A stretch of 64,000 bases of DNA from Paracoccaceae bacterium (GTDB lineage: Bacteria; Pseudomonadota; Alphaproteobacteria; Rhodobacterales; Rhodobacteraceae): positions 941,385 through 1,005,384 of the forward strand of contig JACKKD010000003.1 in NCBI GenBank assembly GCA_020637675.1, given 5' to 3'. Every line of letters begins with the position of its first letter. Position 1 is the stretch's first letter. The notes below the pieces were generated by a model, which did no database searches, was not told the origin of the DNA, and worked only from the letters and a program-made list of their open reading frames with translations. Shown in pieces: positions 1 through 8,607 of this stretch. A program made the position numbers and the translations under genes.

Positions 1-441
1 AAAGTTGTCCTTTTCGAAAAGTGCGCCCGATCCGCCGTAGCGCAGCGTCGCGGCGACGATGGCGACGGCCCAGAACGTGACCATGAGATGGACGAGATAG
101 AGCGTCCACGCCCGCTTCCAGATACGCCGCACACCGGCCCATAGCGGTCGCGCAGAAAGTCCCCCCGCATAGGCGAGGAAGGCCGAGAGGCCGGAGATGA
201 AGACGAAGCCCTCCGCCGCGTCGGAAAAGCCGAAGTTGCGGGATGTCACCAGCTCGAACACCGTTCCCGGAACGTGGTTGACGAAGATCATCACGAGGGC
301 GATGCCGCGCAGCACGTCGATCCGGCTGTCGCGCCGGCGGATTTGGACGGGCACCGGGGAGGGCCGAACGACCGCCGGTTGCGGCAGGACGGGCGCCGGC
401 CGCGGCCGGGCCGTCAGGGCGCGGCGGGCGGCGTCAGGCAT
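1..441 (-). CDS. opgC: OpgC, periplasmic glucan succinyl-modification membrane protein (5' part only)
   Basis: The first 147 codons are visible; the gene leaves the window at base 1. The OpgC family comprises integral membrane acyltransferase-like proteins that succinylate osmoregulated periplasmic glucans. After a proline- and arginine-rich cytoplasmic tail of about 33 residues the sequence reads RIDVLRGIALVMIFVNH, the signature of the family's first membrane segment, followed by a DAAEGFVFISG stretch and a second hydrophobic segment starting at LVHLMVTFWAV. The ATG overlaps the 3' end of opgH by 8 bases, so translation is probably coupled. The order opgG-opgI-opgH-opgC matches the operon described in Rhodobacter sphaeroides. 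Confidence 0.85.
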   Translation of the reverse strand, partial: MPDAARRALTARPRPAPVLPQPAVVRPSPVPVQIRRRDSRIDVLRGIALVMIFVNHVPGTVFELVTSRNFGFSDAAEGFVFISGLSAFLAYAGGLSARPLWAGVRRIWKRAWTLYLVHLMVTFWAVAIVAATLRYGGSGALFEKDNF

Positions 442-2203
442 GTGCCGGCGTCCCGGTGCGGGCGGCTGCCCCGGCCGTCTCGGGTGTGCCCGTCCACCGC
501 GCGAGGATCGCGTCGTGCGCGGCAAGGATCGGCGGGAGCGACCGCTCCTCCGGCGTGGCGAAGAGCGTGCGCGACGCGGCTGGTCGCGATGTCCAGGCGA
601 TCAGAGCCGGCGCGAGGATCATCGGCAGCAGCACCGGCAGGAGCCAGGGGAGGAGCCCGGCGCCCCAGTGCCAGGCCGCTACGAGCCCGGCGAGGCCGAG
701 CGTGACGATGAAATGGCTTGCCTCGAACGCTTCGGCCACGGTCAGACGCGCCTCGCCGCGCCGGTTCGGCGGCCAGCCGCCGTCGGCGCCGCGCAGCACC
801 TGGAAGACCGAGCGGGTCTGGTAGGCCATCATCACCGGCGCGATGAGACTCGACAGGAGAAGGTCGAGGACACTCGACAGGACGACATCGGAGGTGCGGC
901 CGAACCCTCGGGCGCGTCGCGTCACCTCGGCCTCAAGCACGATCAGAAGCTTCGGCATGACGAGAAGGCCGATGATGCCGAGGAAGAGTCCGATCGCCTT
1001 CGCCGTCTCGTCGCTCGGGAAGACCGGGAAGAACTGGTGCGGGTCGGGGAAGTAGTCCGGCGGCGGAAGGGTGGCGCGATCGGCCACGGCCGCGATGAGG
1101 AATCCGGCCCAGAAGACCGGCGCGATATAGGACACGATCCCGAGTGCCATGGAAAGCCGGCTCCAGCCGAGAAGGCCCGCGGCGGTCACCACGCGGCTGT
1201 GCTGGAGGTTGCCCTGGCACCAGCGACGGTCGCGTCTGGCATATTCGATCAGGCTCTCGGGGCCTTCCTCGTAGGAGCCGCCGAGGTCGGGGTCCACCCG
1301 CACGTCCCATCCTGCGCGGGCGAGCATCGCCGCCTCGACGATGTCGTGGCTGAGGATGTGACCGCCGAAGGGCGGCGAGCCGGGCAGTTCCGGCAGGCCG
1401 CAGCTTTCCGCCCAGGCGCGGGTCCGGACGATGGCGTTGTGACCCCAGAACGGCCCCGCTCCGCCTTGCAGCCGCGCCAGTCCGCGGGCAAAGACTGGCG
1501 AGTAGAAGGCGGCGGCGAACTGCATGGCGCGACCGAAGATCGACCCCGCCCGGACGATCACCGGCAGGGTCTGAATAAGGCCGAGCCGGGGCTCGGCCTC
1601 CATCCGCCGGATCATCTGGAGGATCGTGGTGGGCTCCATCAGGCTGTCGGCGTCGAGGATCACCGCGTAGTCGTAGGCCGCGCCGCTGCGGCGGAAGAAG
1701 TCGGCGATGTTGCCGGCCTTGCGGCCGGTGTTCCGCTCCCGCCGCCGGTAGAAGAGCCGCCCTTCGCCGCCGGTCTCGGCCATGAGGCGGGAGAACCAGT
1801 AGGCTTCGCCAGCCATGGTTTCGGGCCGCGAACTGTCGGAAAGGATGGCGAAATGGATTGTGGCCGGCGCATCCTTCAGTGCCGCCATCATCGCGGCGAC
1901 GCGCGCGAAGGTGGGCGCGGGATCCTCGTTGCAGACGGGCATGAGCACGCAGGTTCGCCCGCGGATCGTTGCGGCGGATGGCACCGCCCGCGGCGTCGGC
2001 CAGAGGCCGACGAGGGCAAGCATCGCGCCCCAGGCGAGCCAGGCGGTCGACAGCGTGAGGAGCGCGGCCGAGACCCAGGCCCAGGGCGTCAGGCCGGCCG
2101 CGGAGGAATACTGGATGAAGAGCGCCGCCGCCCCGCCGCCGGCGACCAGCGGCACGAGGACCGCGATCGTTCTGAGCAGAACGGGCGGGCGGGTCGCCGT
2201 CAT
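434..2203 (-). CDS. opgH: OpgH, glucan biosynthesis glucosyltransferase
   Basis: This is a 589-residue inner membrane family 2 glycosyltransferase that polymerises the beta-glucan backbone from UDP-glucose. Two hydrophobic segments at the N-terminus (LLRTIAVLVPLV and the stretch after it) precede the cytoplasmic catalytic domain. That domain has the nucleotide-sugar region ending in VILDADSLM (DxD) and the acceptor motif RRDRRWCQGN (Q/RxxRW). C-terminal membrane segments follow. I chose the ATG at 2203 because it is one base after the stop of the small upstream gene and directly precedes the first membrane segment. An in-frame start 123 bases further upstream adds only an arginine-rich, unconserved-looking tail. 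The protein lacks the long N-terminal tail of enterobacterial OpgH. Confidence 0.92.
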   Translation of the reverse strand: MTATRPPVLLRTIAVLVPLVAGGGAAALFIQYSSAAGLTPWAWVSAALLTLSTAWLAWGAMLALVGLWPTPRAVPSAATIRGRTCVLMPVCNEDPAPTFARVAAMMAALKDAPATIHFAILSDSSRPETMAGEAYWFSRLMAETGGEGRLFYRRRERNTGRKAGNIADFFRRSGAAYDYAVILDADSLMEPTTILQMIRRMEAEPRLGLIQTLPVIVRAGSIFGRAMQFAAAFYSPVFARGLARLQGGAGPFWGHNAIVRTRAWAESCGLPELPGSPPFGGHILSHDIVEAAMLARAGWDVRVDPDLGGSYEEGPESLIEYARRDRRWCQGNLQHSRVVTAAGLLGWSRLSMALGIVSYIAPVFWAGFLIAAVADRATLPPPDYFPDPHQFFPVFPSDETAKAIGLFLGIIGLLVMPKLLIVLEAEVTRRARGFGRTSDVVLSSVLDLLLSSLIAPVMMAYQTRSVFQVLRGADGGWPPNRRGEARLTVAEAFEASHFIVTLGLAGLVAAWHWGAGLLPWLLPVLLPMILAPALIAWTSRPAASRTLFATPEERSLPPILAAHDAILARWTGTPETAGAAARTGTPAHA

Positions 2204-2204
2204 C

Positions 2205-2390
2205 TCACGGCTCCGCGCGCCGCCTGGGGGCTGCGAAGAGCGCGCGCAGCGTCTCGAACGGGCGGACCGGTTCGAGCCGCTGCTCGGGCATGGCCAAGGG
2301 CGCATGGGGCAGGGACGCGGCCCCAAGAACGCTGGCGGTGGTCATGGCGTCCTCGAAGGCAGCCGCGCCGGACAGGTCGGACGGAGTCAT
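2205..2390 (-). CDS. opgI: OpgI-like small protein between opgG and opgH
   Basis: This is a 61-residue protein whose ATG overlaps the opgG stop (ATGA) and whose stop lies one base before the opgH ATG, so it is tightly coupled to both. Its position equals that of opgI in the R. sphaeroides opgGIHC operon, and that is the main reason for the name. The N-terminal half is alanine-rich and the C-terminal half is basic (LFAAPRRRAEP). No membrane segment or catalytic motif is visible, and its function is not known. It could be a detached version of the N-terminal cytoplasmic tail found on longer OpgH proteins; that is inference. An alternative in-frame ATG at 2402 would add four residues. Confidence 0.65.
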   Translation of the reverse strand: MTPSDLSGAAAFEDAMTTASVLGAASLPHAPLAMPEQRLEPVRPFETLRALFAAPRRRAEP

Positions 2391-3973
2391 GGCTTCACCC
2401 ATTGGAAGGACCAGATTTCGGACAGCTTGCGGCCGTAGCCGGCGACATGCGCCGTCATCTCGACGAGGGACCCGGATTCGGACGCGACATCGACCACGAG
2501 CCGCCAGACGTCGCCGTCCGGAAGCTTGGACAATGTCGTCACATCAGCCGTTCCGCCGTTGATCGTCAGCACCGGTTTCACCTCTGCGTCATCTTCGGGC
2601 AGCCGGCCGAGCATCCCGCCCTTGAAGTCGATGACGAACTTGTGCGTATCGGGCGGGTTTTCAAGCCCTGCCGGGCCGCCGATCCCGCTGCGCGTGGCCG
2701 ATACAATGGCCTTGTCGTCGGCATAGTCGGGTTCCAGCCGACCCCAGTGCATCCGGTAGGCGAACTCGCGCGCATCGCCGGCCTTCACCGGCGTGTCGGG
2801 AACCCAGAAGGCGCCGATGTTGTCGTGAACCTCGACTGCGGTCGGAATCTCGAACAGCCGGATCTTGCCCGGCCCCCAGTCGCCGACAGGCTCGATATCG
2901 ACCGAAGGGCGCAGGTCGTAACGCGCCCCGGCGTCCTGATAGTCGTCGAAGTCGCGCCCGCGCTGGTGCAGGCCGAAGCGGCGTACCTGTACCTCGGCGA
3001 AATAGGACGACGAAAGCGCCTTCGGGTTGTCGAGCGCACGCCAGATCACGTCGCCGTCGGCCCGCAGGATCCTCAGCCCGTTGCTGTCGTGGACGCGTGG
3101 CCGGTAATCCTCGAAGTCGCCGCGGTTCACGTCGGCGAAGAGGAACATCGAGGTCAGCGGCGCGACGCCAATCTGCTCCACGTCGCCGCGGAAAAAGAGC
3201 CGGGCGGTGACGTCCACGACCGTCTCCACGCCGGGAGTGATGACGAAGCGGTAGGCCCCGGTCACGCTGGCGCTGTCGAGCGCTGCATAGACCGTCATGG
3301 TCTCGGCACCCGGCGCGGGCTTCTCGATCCAGAAGGCGCTGAAGCGGGGGAATTCCTCCGCCTTCGGCAGTCCGCTGTCGATCGCGAGGCCGCGCGCGGA
3401 AAGCCCATAGGCGTTGCCGAGCCCGAGGGCGCGGAAGTAGCTTGCCCCGATGAACGAGATCACCTCGTCCATCTTGTCGCCGCGGTTCATCGGATGGGTC
3501 AGCTTGAAGCCGGCCACGCCGGGCAGCGCGGTGCCGGGCGGCACCGTGCCCTGCAGGCGGTGGCGATACTCGAAATCGTCGGTGGTGAAGGTCATCCCGG
3601 TTGCCATGCCGTCGACAACCTCGAAGACATGCACCGGCTCCTTGAAGAGCCAGCCGAGATGGAACGGCATCATCCGCCAGGTGATCCCGGGCGTGTTCCA
3701 CCGCGCCCGGGCCGGGCGGTAGGCGATGAGGTTGTAGTCGTCGTAGGTCAACTCGGCGAAGACCTGGGGGATCGACTCGGGGTCGGGAACCGGTGCCGCC
3801 GCGCGTACCCGCACCTCCTCTGTCAGGAGGTCGAAGGAGAAGGGCCGCGATCCCGTCTCCTCTGCCACGAGGCGGGTTCCGGCAAGGAGCGCTGGCACGC
3901 AGACGGATGCAGCTGCGGAAACGAGGAAGCGCCGCCGCGAGGGCGGCGAGGGAAGTGGTAACGAAGGGGTCAT
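2387..3973 (-). CDS. opgG: OpgG, periplasmic glucan biosynthesis protein
   Basis: This is a 528-residue OpgG/MdoG-family protein, a periplasmic two-domain beta-sandwich protein needed for glucan backbone branching or release. The chosen ATG gives a twin-arginine signal: SRRRFLV followed by a short hydrophobic core and an Ala-rich region. Mature family hallmarks include FSFDLL near residue 45, YDDYNLIAYRP, LGNAYGLSARGLAID and the C-terminal Ig-like domain. An in-frame ATG at 4060 would add 29 residues in front of the signal and is unlikely. It is the first gene of the opg operon. I see no strong Shine-Dalgarno sequence at this start. Confidence 0.9.
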   Translation of the reverse strand: MTPSLPLPSPPSRRRFLVSAAASVCVPALLAGTRLVAEETGSRPFSFDLLTEEVRVRAAAPVPDPESIPQVFAELTYDDYNLIAYRPARARWNTPGITWRMMPFHLGWLFKEPVHVFEVVDGMATGMTFTTDDFEYRHRLQGTVPPGTALPGVAGFKLTHPMNRGDKMDEVISFIGASYFRALGLGNAYGLSARGLAIDSGLPKAEEFPRFSAFWIEKPAPGAETMTVYAALDSASVTGAYRFVITPGVETVVDVTARLFFRGDVEQIGVAPLTSMFLFADVNRGDFEDYRPRVHDSNGLRILRADGDVIWRALDNPKALSSSYFAEVQVRRFGLHQRGRDFDDYQDAGARYDLRPSVDIEPVGDWGPGKIRLFEIPTAVEVHDNIGAFWVPDTPVKAGDAREFAYRMHWGRLEPDYADDKAIVSATRSGIGGPAGLENPPDTHKFVIDFKGGMLGRLPEDDAEVKPVLTINGGTADVTTLSKLPDGDVWRLVVDVASESGSLVEMTAHVAGYGRKLSEIWSFQWVKP

Positions 3974-4289
3974 TCGTTTTGTTTTCAACCGGCTAGAAGC
4001 GGCGCGACTCAGCGCAGGGGTCCCGATGGCGCATTCACTCCGCATCTGGAGATTGCGCAAGGGGAATGACTATGCTGCAGGTGCGAAACATGCACCGGAT
4101 GCATGGCTCCGGAGGATCATTGCCGATTTGCGGACCCATTGGCCGGCGGGATTCCGCCTTGCGCACAAATTTTGGGCAGAGTCGGTTGTCCGGCCGCCCG
4201 GCGGCCATATTGTTCCCGGCGGTGCCGGAAAGACTCGAAGTCGCCGCCCGGCTGTGGCAGGGACGGGTCGAACGGATGGCGAGGTGCTC
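3974..4289. other. Divergent intergenic region opgG / Crp-Fnr regulator
   Basis: These 316 bases separate two divergent genes and should hold both promoters. An open frame extends upstream from the regulator through most of this stretch, but its translation does not resemble the Crp/Fnr family and I treat it as non-coding. I looked for TTGAC-N4-GTCAA boxes like those at norC and nirS and found none. Short TTGCGCA-containing words occur near 4054 and 4158 but do not make a convincing operator. Confidence 0.4.
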
Positions 4290-5003
4290 ATGGCGCAGAT
4301 GACGGCTGACCACCAGGCGGTGGCGAGAAGCTCGCTGCTGCTGGCGGGGACCTCGGCGGAAGTGGCGGCGAACGTGCTTGCCGGAGCGCGGGTCAAGACC
4401 TTCGACCGCGGCGCGACGATCTTCCTGCAAGGCGAGCGGGCGGCCGCGATCTACATCGTTGCCGCTGGCTGGGTGAAGCTCTACCGGATCGCGCCGAACG
4501 GAGCCGAAGCGATCGTCGGAGTCTTCACCCGCGGCCACAGCTTCGGCGAGGCGGTGGCGTTCCGGCACGATGTCTACCCGGTCGCGGCCGAGGCGGCGAC
4601 GGATTGCGAACTGATCCGGATCGAGGCGGACGCGTTGCTGCGGCTGATCGAGAACAATCCGAGGATTGCGGTGTCCATCCTGACCGCAACCTTCGCGCAT
4701 CTGCACAGCCTTGTGGCGCAGGTGGAACAGCTCAAGGCCCAGACCGGCGCGCAGCGGGTCGCCGAGTTCCTCCTGGAGCTTGCAGGCTGCCAGGACGGGC
4801 GTTGCGACGTGACGCTTCCCTATGACAAGGTGCTGATCGCCGGCCGCCTCGGCATGAAGCCCGAAAGCCTGAGCCGCGCCTTCCAGAAGTTGCGCAAGGT
4901 GGGCGTGAAAGTGCTGCAGAACCACGCCGAGATCGCCGACGTGGCTGCGTTGCGCGACTATGCCGAGGAAGACCCGGCCGATGCCTGGGCGCGCGGCGGC
5001 TGA
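4290..5003 (+). CDS. Crp/Fnr-family regulator, Dnr/NnrR-like, of the denitrification genes
   Basis: This is a 237-residue protein with an N-terminal cyclic-nucleotide-like beta-barrel (FDRGATIFLQGERAAAIYIV, then FGEAVAF), a dimerisation helix around residue 120-150 and a C-terminal winged helix with recognition helix LGMKPESLSRAFQKLR. It has no cysteine cluster at the N-terminus. It therefore fits the NO-responsive Dnr/NnrR branch better than oxygen-sensing FnrL. The likely targets are the TTGAC-N4-GTCAA-type boxes before norC and nirS. The ATG at 4290 follows a purine-rich GGCGAGG. An upstream in-frame start would add 88 unrelated residues. Its stop codon directly abuts the norF stop (convergent, zero spacing). 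The exact subfamily needs a tree. Confidence 0.82.
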   Translation: MAQMTADHQAVARSSLLLAGTSAEVAANVLAGARVKTFDRGATIFLQGERAAAIYIVAAGWVKLYRIAPNGAEAIVGVFTRGHSFGEAVAFRHDVYPVAAEAATDCELIRIEADALLRLIENNPRIAVSILTATFAHLHSLVAQVEQLKAQTGAQRVAEFLLELAGCQDGRCDVTLPYDKVLIAGRLGMKPESLSRAFQKLRKVGVKVLQNHAEIADVAALRDYAEEDPADAWARGG

Positions 5004-5270
5004 CTACCCGGCGAGATAGAGCGCAAGCAGGAGAAGCGCGTAGAGCGCGAGCGTCAGGCCGAAGCCGCGGCGGAAGGCCGGCGCCTCGTCGAGCCTGAGG
5101 TAGGCGTTCAGGATCGTCCGCGCCTTGGCCCAGGCGAGCGCAAGGATCGCCGCGCCTCCGAGCGTGATCGCGCTGCCGGTTAGCGCCCCCCGCGCCACGG
5201 CGACGGAAAGCCCCGTCGAGGCGCCCGACAGCGCAAGGAGGAGAGCCCAGGCTTTCGTCACAGGAGCCAT
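5004..5270 (-). CDS. norF: NorF, small membrane protein of the nitric oxide reductase operon
   Basis: This is an 88-residue protein with three hydrophobic segments (AWALLLALSGASTGLSV, ITLGGAAILALAW and LTLALYALLLLALYLAG), resembling the subunit IV-like (COX4_pro) small proteins found as NorF. It is the last gene of norCBQDEF, three bases after norE. In Paracoccus, NorE and NorF are accessory to active nitric oxide reductase rather than part of the catalytic complex. The call rests on size, topology and operon position. The stop codon sits back to back with that of the regulator on the other strand, leaving no room for a conventional terminator. Confidence 0.8.
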   Translation of the reverse strand: MAPVTKAWALLLALSGASTGLSVAVARGALTGSAITLGGAAILALAWAKARTILNAYLRLDEAPAFRRGFGLTLALYALLLLALYLAG

Positions 5271-5273
5271 GGC

Positions 5274-5837
5274 CTACCTCAGCAGATAGATCACGGGGAA
5301 GACGAGGACCCAGACGAGGTCAACCATGTGCCAGAAGGCCACGCCCGCCTCCACCTCGCGCGGGCGGGCCCGGGCGGCCACGAGGAGGAGGACGACGATC
5401 CCGGCCGCGACATGGGCGGCGTGAAAGCCGGTGATGAGGTAGTAGAAGGTGAAGAAGGGGTGTGTCTCCACCCCGATGCCCTGCGCCGCCTTGTCGGCAT
5501 ACTCGGCCCATTTGATCGCGAGGAAGAGCGCGCCGAAGCCCGCCGCAGCGGCGAGAAGCCCGCGGGCGCGGGCAAGGCGCCCCGCCTCGACCGCCTGCGC
5601 GCCGAGGGCCGCGAGCCAGCCCGAGGTGACGAGGACGATGGTGTTCACACCGGCGGCCGAACGCTGCAGGTGATCCTGCGCGGCGGCAAAGCCCTCCGGG
5701 TCGGTCAGCCTGACAGCGAGGAAGGCCGCGAGGCCCGCGCCGAAGACCAGAAGCTCCGACACGATCAGCACCCAGATCATCAGGTCGCCCGGCAGGTCGT
5801 CGAAGGGGCTCAGGTCGGTGTGGTTACGGTCCGTCAT
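5274..5837 (-). CDS. norE: NorE, cytochrome c oxidase subunit III-like protein
   Basis: This is a 187-residue membrane protein of the heme-copper oxidase subunit III family. It has five hydrophobic segments and the family hallmarks FYYLITGFHAAHV and VAFWHMVDLVWVLVFPVIYLLR at the C-terminus. It accompanies NorCB and is thought to help assembly or activity. The ATG at 5837 overlaps the norD stop (ATGA). A longer in-frame opening upstream lies wholly within norD and is an artefact. Gene order norD-norE-norF is as in Paracoccus. Confidence 0.9.
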   Translation of the reverse strand: MTDRNHTDLSPFDDLPGDLMIWVLIVSELLVFGAGLAAFLAVRLTDPEGFAAAQDHLQRSAAGVNTIVLVTSGWLAALGAQAVEAGRLARARGLLAAAAGFGALFLAIKWAEYADKAAQGIGVETHPFFTFYYLITGFHAAHVAAGIVVLLLVAARARPREVEAGVAFWHMVDLVWVLVFPVIYLLR

Positions 5838-7786
5838 GCGCCCACCAACTGCCGGTAGATCTGCGGCAGCGCCTGCGTCAGCTTCTCGGGATGCGGGATG
5901 ACGGCATAACCGCCCTGGCCGAAGAGCCGCGGGAACCACGACTTGCCGTCGCGGTCAACGGTGATGCCGAAGACGGCATGGCCAAGGCGCCGCGCCTCCT
6001 CCACCGCCTTGCGGCTGTCTTCGATGCCGTGGCGACCCTCGTAGTGGTCGAGGTCGTTGGGCTTGCCGTCGGTGATGACGAGAAGAAGCCGCCGCCGCCT
6101 CGCCTCGCGTGCGAGGCCCGTCGAAGCATGGCGGATCGCCGCGCCGAGGCGGGTGTAGTGGCCGGGCTTCAGCCCTGCGATCCGCGACTCCACCGTGGAC
6201 GACATGGGCTCGCCGAAGCGTTTGACGGCCTGCATATAGACCCGATCGCGCCTGAGCGAGGAAAACGCGTGGATGGCGAAGTCGTCGCCGCAGGCGTCTA
6301 GCCCCCAGGCGAGCGCGGCCAGCGCCTCGCGCTCGATGTCGATGACGGCGCGGCCGTCGTGCCCGTGGCCCGGCACCGCGCTTTCGGTCGAGCGTGACAC
6401 GTCGAGCAGGATCGAGACCGCGAGATCGCGCTTTTCGGTGCGGTTCTGGAGCCAGACCCGGTCGTCGCCCCCGCCCGAGGCGACGAGATCGACGCGTGCG
6501 CGGATGGCGCGGTCGGTATCCAGTTCGTCGCCATCGCGGTGCCCCGCGGTAAGGATGCGGGCAGGTCGCAGCGCCTCGAACTGGCGCCGGACGGCACGGA
6601 TGCGTTTTGCGGCGCCGGCGTCGCTGCGGAAGGCGGGCTCCTCGGTTCCCGGTTCCACCGTCGAGGCAAGGACACGGACATGGGCGGGCAGGTAGGCGCC
6701 GCTGCGGGCGTCCCATTCGGGGTAGGTCGTCTCGGCCGAAATCCGTTCGCGGTCCACGTCCTCGGGCGCGAGGTCGAGGTGGAGCTTGAGGCGCGTGGCC
6801 GGCGCCTTGGAAATCTGCCCGAGCCCGATCTCGTCGATGTCATCGGCCGCCTTCCTGGCGTCGTCGTTCTCGTCTTCCTCCACCCGGCGGTTGAGGTTGA
6901 TGAACTCCGCCCAGGAGAGGATCGCCTCGAACTTGTGGAGGATGAAGCTGTCGTTCCGCTCGATCTGGTCGGACTTGCGCCGCCTTGCGCGGTGGGTGCG
7001 GCCCTCGGCCGCCTCGGGCGTGCCGTCGGTCGCGCGGGTCTCGACGGCGGTCGTCGCCGAGAAGGCGAGCGGGCGCAGGTCTGGCCAGAGCGGGACCGGG
7101 CGGAAGGGCCGGTAGCCGCGCGGGGCGCGATACGCCGAGAGGTCGCCGGCCGCGACCGCCTTCGCCATCCGCTCAGCCTTCGGAGAAAGCGGGGCAGGGT
7201 CGCCGAGGAGGTGCCGGACCACCGCCTCCACCGTCCGCTCCGCCTCGGGCAGCCAGGGCACGCGGCGAGTGTCGAGATGGGTCCGGGCGAGGTCGGCGTG
7301 AAGCCGCGCGAAGCCGGGCGCGTCGGCAAGTGTCGCTGTTGTCATCTCACGCGCGGCGATCAGCGCGGCGAGGTCGGCGCGCAGGGGATCGTCCTCGACG
7401 CGCGGGGCGCCGGCGTGGGCGGCGACGGCGGCGAGCCAGATGTAGAGCGCGGCATTGGCCTCGCGCGCGGGGAAGGCGGCAAGGCTCTCGGGCAGGCGCA
7501 GGGCCTCGCCGTCGAAGCTCGCGCGCGCGGTCGCCTCGACATCGGTGCCGAGGCGGCGGCGGATCGAGAGGCGGTGGCCCGAGCGTTCCGGTGCCACCGG
7601 CTTGATCTCGACGGCGGGGCTGCCGCCCAGACCGCGGAAGAGGACTGCCAGCCGTCCGCCGACCTCGGAAAGGTCGACACGGGCTCCGTCGTGGACGCTC
7701 GGTGCGTCAAGACGGCTGGCATAGGCGTGCCACAGTTTCCCGACGGTTTCCTCGGGTTCCCATGGCTCGATCTCGATCCCGGACAT
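5834..7786 (-). CDS. norD: NorD, von Willebrand A-domain activator of nitric oxide reductase
   Basis: This is a 650-residue cytoplasmic protein with a C-terminal von Willebrand factor A domain whose metal site motif LDVSRST starts near residue 461 (DxSxS), followed by VITDGKPND. The N-terminal two thirds match the NorD/CbbO type, with a charged central region rich in Glu, Asp and Arg. NorD pairs with the MoxR AAA+ ATPase NorQ to insert the non-heme iron of NorB. The gene starts nine bases after norQ and its stop overlaps norE. Confidence 0.93.
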   Translation of the reverse strand: MSGIEIEPWEPEETVGKLWHAYASRLDAPSVHDGARVDLSEVGGRLAVLFRGLGGSPAVEIKPVAPERSGHRLSIRRRLGTDVEATARASFDGEALRLPESLAAFPAREANAALYIWLAAVAAHAGAPRVEDDPLRADLAALIAAREMTTATLADAPGFARLHADLARTHLDTRRVPWLPEAERTVEAVVRHLLGDPAPLSPKAERMAKAVAAGDLSAYRAPRGYRPFRPVPLWPDLRPLAFSATTAVETRATDGTPEAAEGRTHRARRRKSDQIERNDSFILHKFEAILSWAEFINLNRRVEEDENDDARKAADDIDEIGLGQISKAPATRLKLHLDLAPEDVDRERISAETTYPEWDARSGAYLPAHVRVLASTVEPGTEEPAFRSDAGAAKRIRAVRRQFEALRPARILTAGHRDGDELDTDRAIRARVDLVASGGGDDRVWLQNRTEKRDLAVSILLDVSRSTESAVPGHGHDGRAVIDIEREALAALAWGLDACGDDFAIHAFSSLRRDRVYMQAVKRFGEPMSSTVESRIAGLKPGHYTRLGAAIRHASTGLAREARRRRLLLVITDGKPNDLDHYEGRHGIEDSRKAVEEARRLGHAVFGITVDRDGKSWFPRLFGQGGYAVIPHPEKLTQALPQIYRQLVGA

Positions 7787-7795
7787 CGGCCGGCC

Positions 7796-8602
7796 TCACC
7801 CGAAAACGGCGGTGACGAGATCGAGGAGCCCGCGTTTGGTGTCTTCGTCGTCGGTGAGCGGTTCGATCATCGCGACCCGGATGGCCCGGTCGGGCGCCAT
7901 GCCCTGCGCGATGAGGGTCGCCGCATAGACGACGAGGCGGGTCGAGGTGCCTTCCTCCAGGTCCTGCCCCTTCAGCGCGCGGAACTTGTTCGCAAGCCGC
8001 ACGAGCGGTTTCACGCGATCCTCGGCAAGCCCGCTTTCGCGGGCGACGACGGGGACCTCGTGTTCGGGCTTCGGGAAGGTGAAGTCCAGGCTGACGAAGC
8101 GCTGCCGGGTGGAAGGCTTCAGCGTCTTGAGAATGTTCTGGTAGCCGGGGTTGTAGGAGGCGACGAGCATGAAGCCGGGGGCGGCCTCCAGTTCCTCGCC
8201 GGTCCGGTCGATCGGCAGCATTCGCCGGTCGTCGGTCAGGGGATGGAGGACCACAGTCACGTCCTTTCGCGCTTCCACCACTTCGTCGAGGTAGCAGATG
8301 GCCCCTTCCCGGACCGCAAGGGTCAACGGTCCGTCGACCCAGACCGTCTCGCCGCCCTTGAGGAGGTAGCGCCCGATCAGGTCGGCGGCGGAAAGGTCGT
8401 CATGGCAGGCGACGGTGTGGAGCGGCCGGCCGAGCCGGGCCGCCATATGGGCGACGAAGCGGGTCTTGCCGCAGCCGGTCGGTCCCTTCAGCAGGACCGG
8501 CAGACGGTTCCGGTAGGCTGCCGCGAAGACATCGCATTCGTCGCCCTGCGGCAGGTAGTAGGGGGCGTCCGCCGCCCCCTTCAGGTCAAAGGTTCCGTCC
8601 AT
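7796..8602 (-). CDS. norQ: NorQ, MoxR-type AAA+ ATPase for nitric oxide reductase activation
   Basis: This is a 268-residue AAA+ ATPase of the MoxR class. Walker A GPTGCGKT is at residues 40-47, Walker B ICYLDE at 102-107, and an arginine-containing STRQRFVSLDF segment follows further on. It forms a chaperone pair with NorD that remodels NorB for iron insertion. It lies between norB (5 bases before) and norD (9 bases after), the canonical order. Length and motifs match family members throughout. Confidence 0.95.
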   Translation of the reverse strand: MDGTFDLKGAADAPYYLPQGDECDVFAAAYRNRLPVLLKGPTGCGKTRFVAHMAARLGRPLHTVACHDDLSAADLIGRYLLKGGETVWVDGPLTLAVREGAICYLDEVVEARKDVTVVLHPLTDDRRMLPIDRTGEELEAAPGFMLVASYNPGYQNILKTLKPSTRQRFVSLDFTFPKPEHEVPVVARESGLAEDRVKPLVRLANKFRALKGQDLEEGTSTRLVVYAATLIAQGMAPDRAIRVAMIEPLTDDEDTKRGLLDLVTAVFG

Positions 8603-8607
8603 CGCCC

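Noticed and set aside
197..3961. A 1254-codon open frame on the plus strand, antisense to opgC, opgH and opgG
   Set aside because: Arg/Gly/Asp/His-rich translation without any family; it is the stop-poor shadow expected opposite high-GC genes.
4050..4175. TTGCGCAA and TTGCGCACAA words as a possible Fnr box
   Set aside because: Half-site spacing does not match TTGAC-N4-GTCAA or TTGAT-N4-ATCAA.
4026..4289. 88-codon N-terminal extension of the Crp/Fnr regulator
   Set aside because: Does not resemble the family, and a good start with a purine-rich leader exists at 4290.
4035..4925. 296-codon minus-strand frame opposite the Crp/Fnr regulator
   Set aside because: No family resemblance; the regulator on the plus strand is clear.
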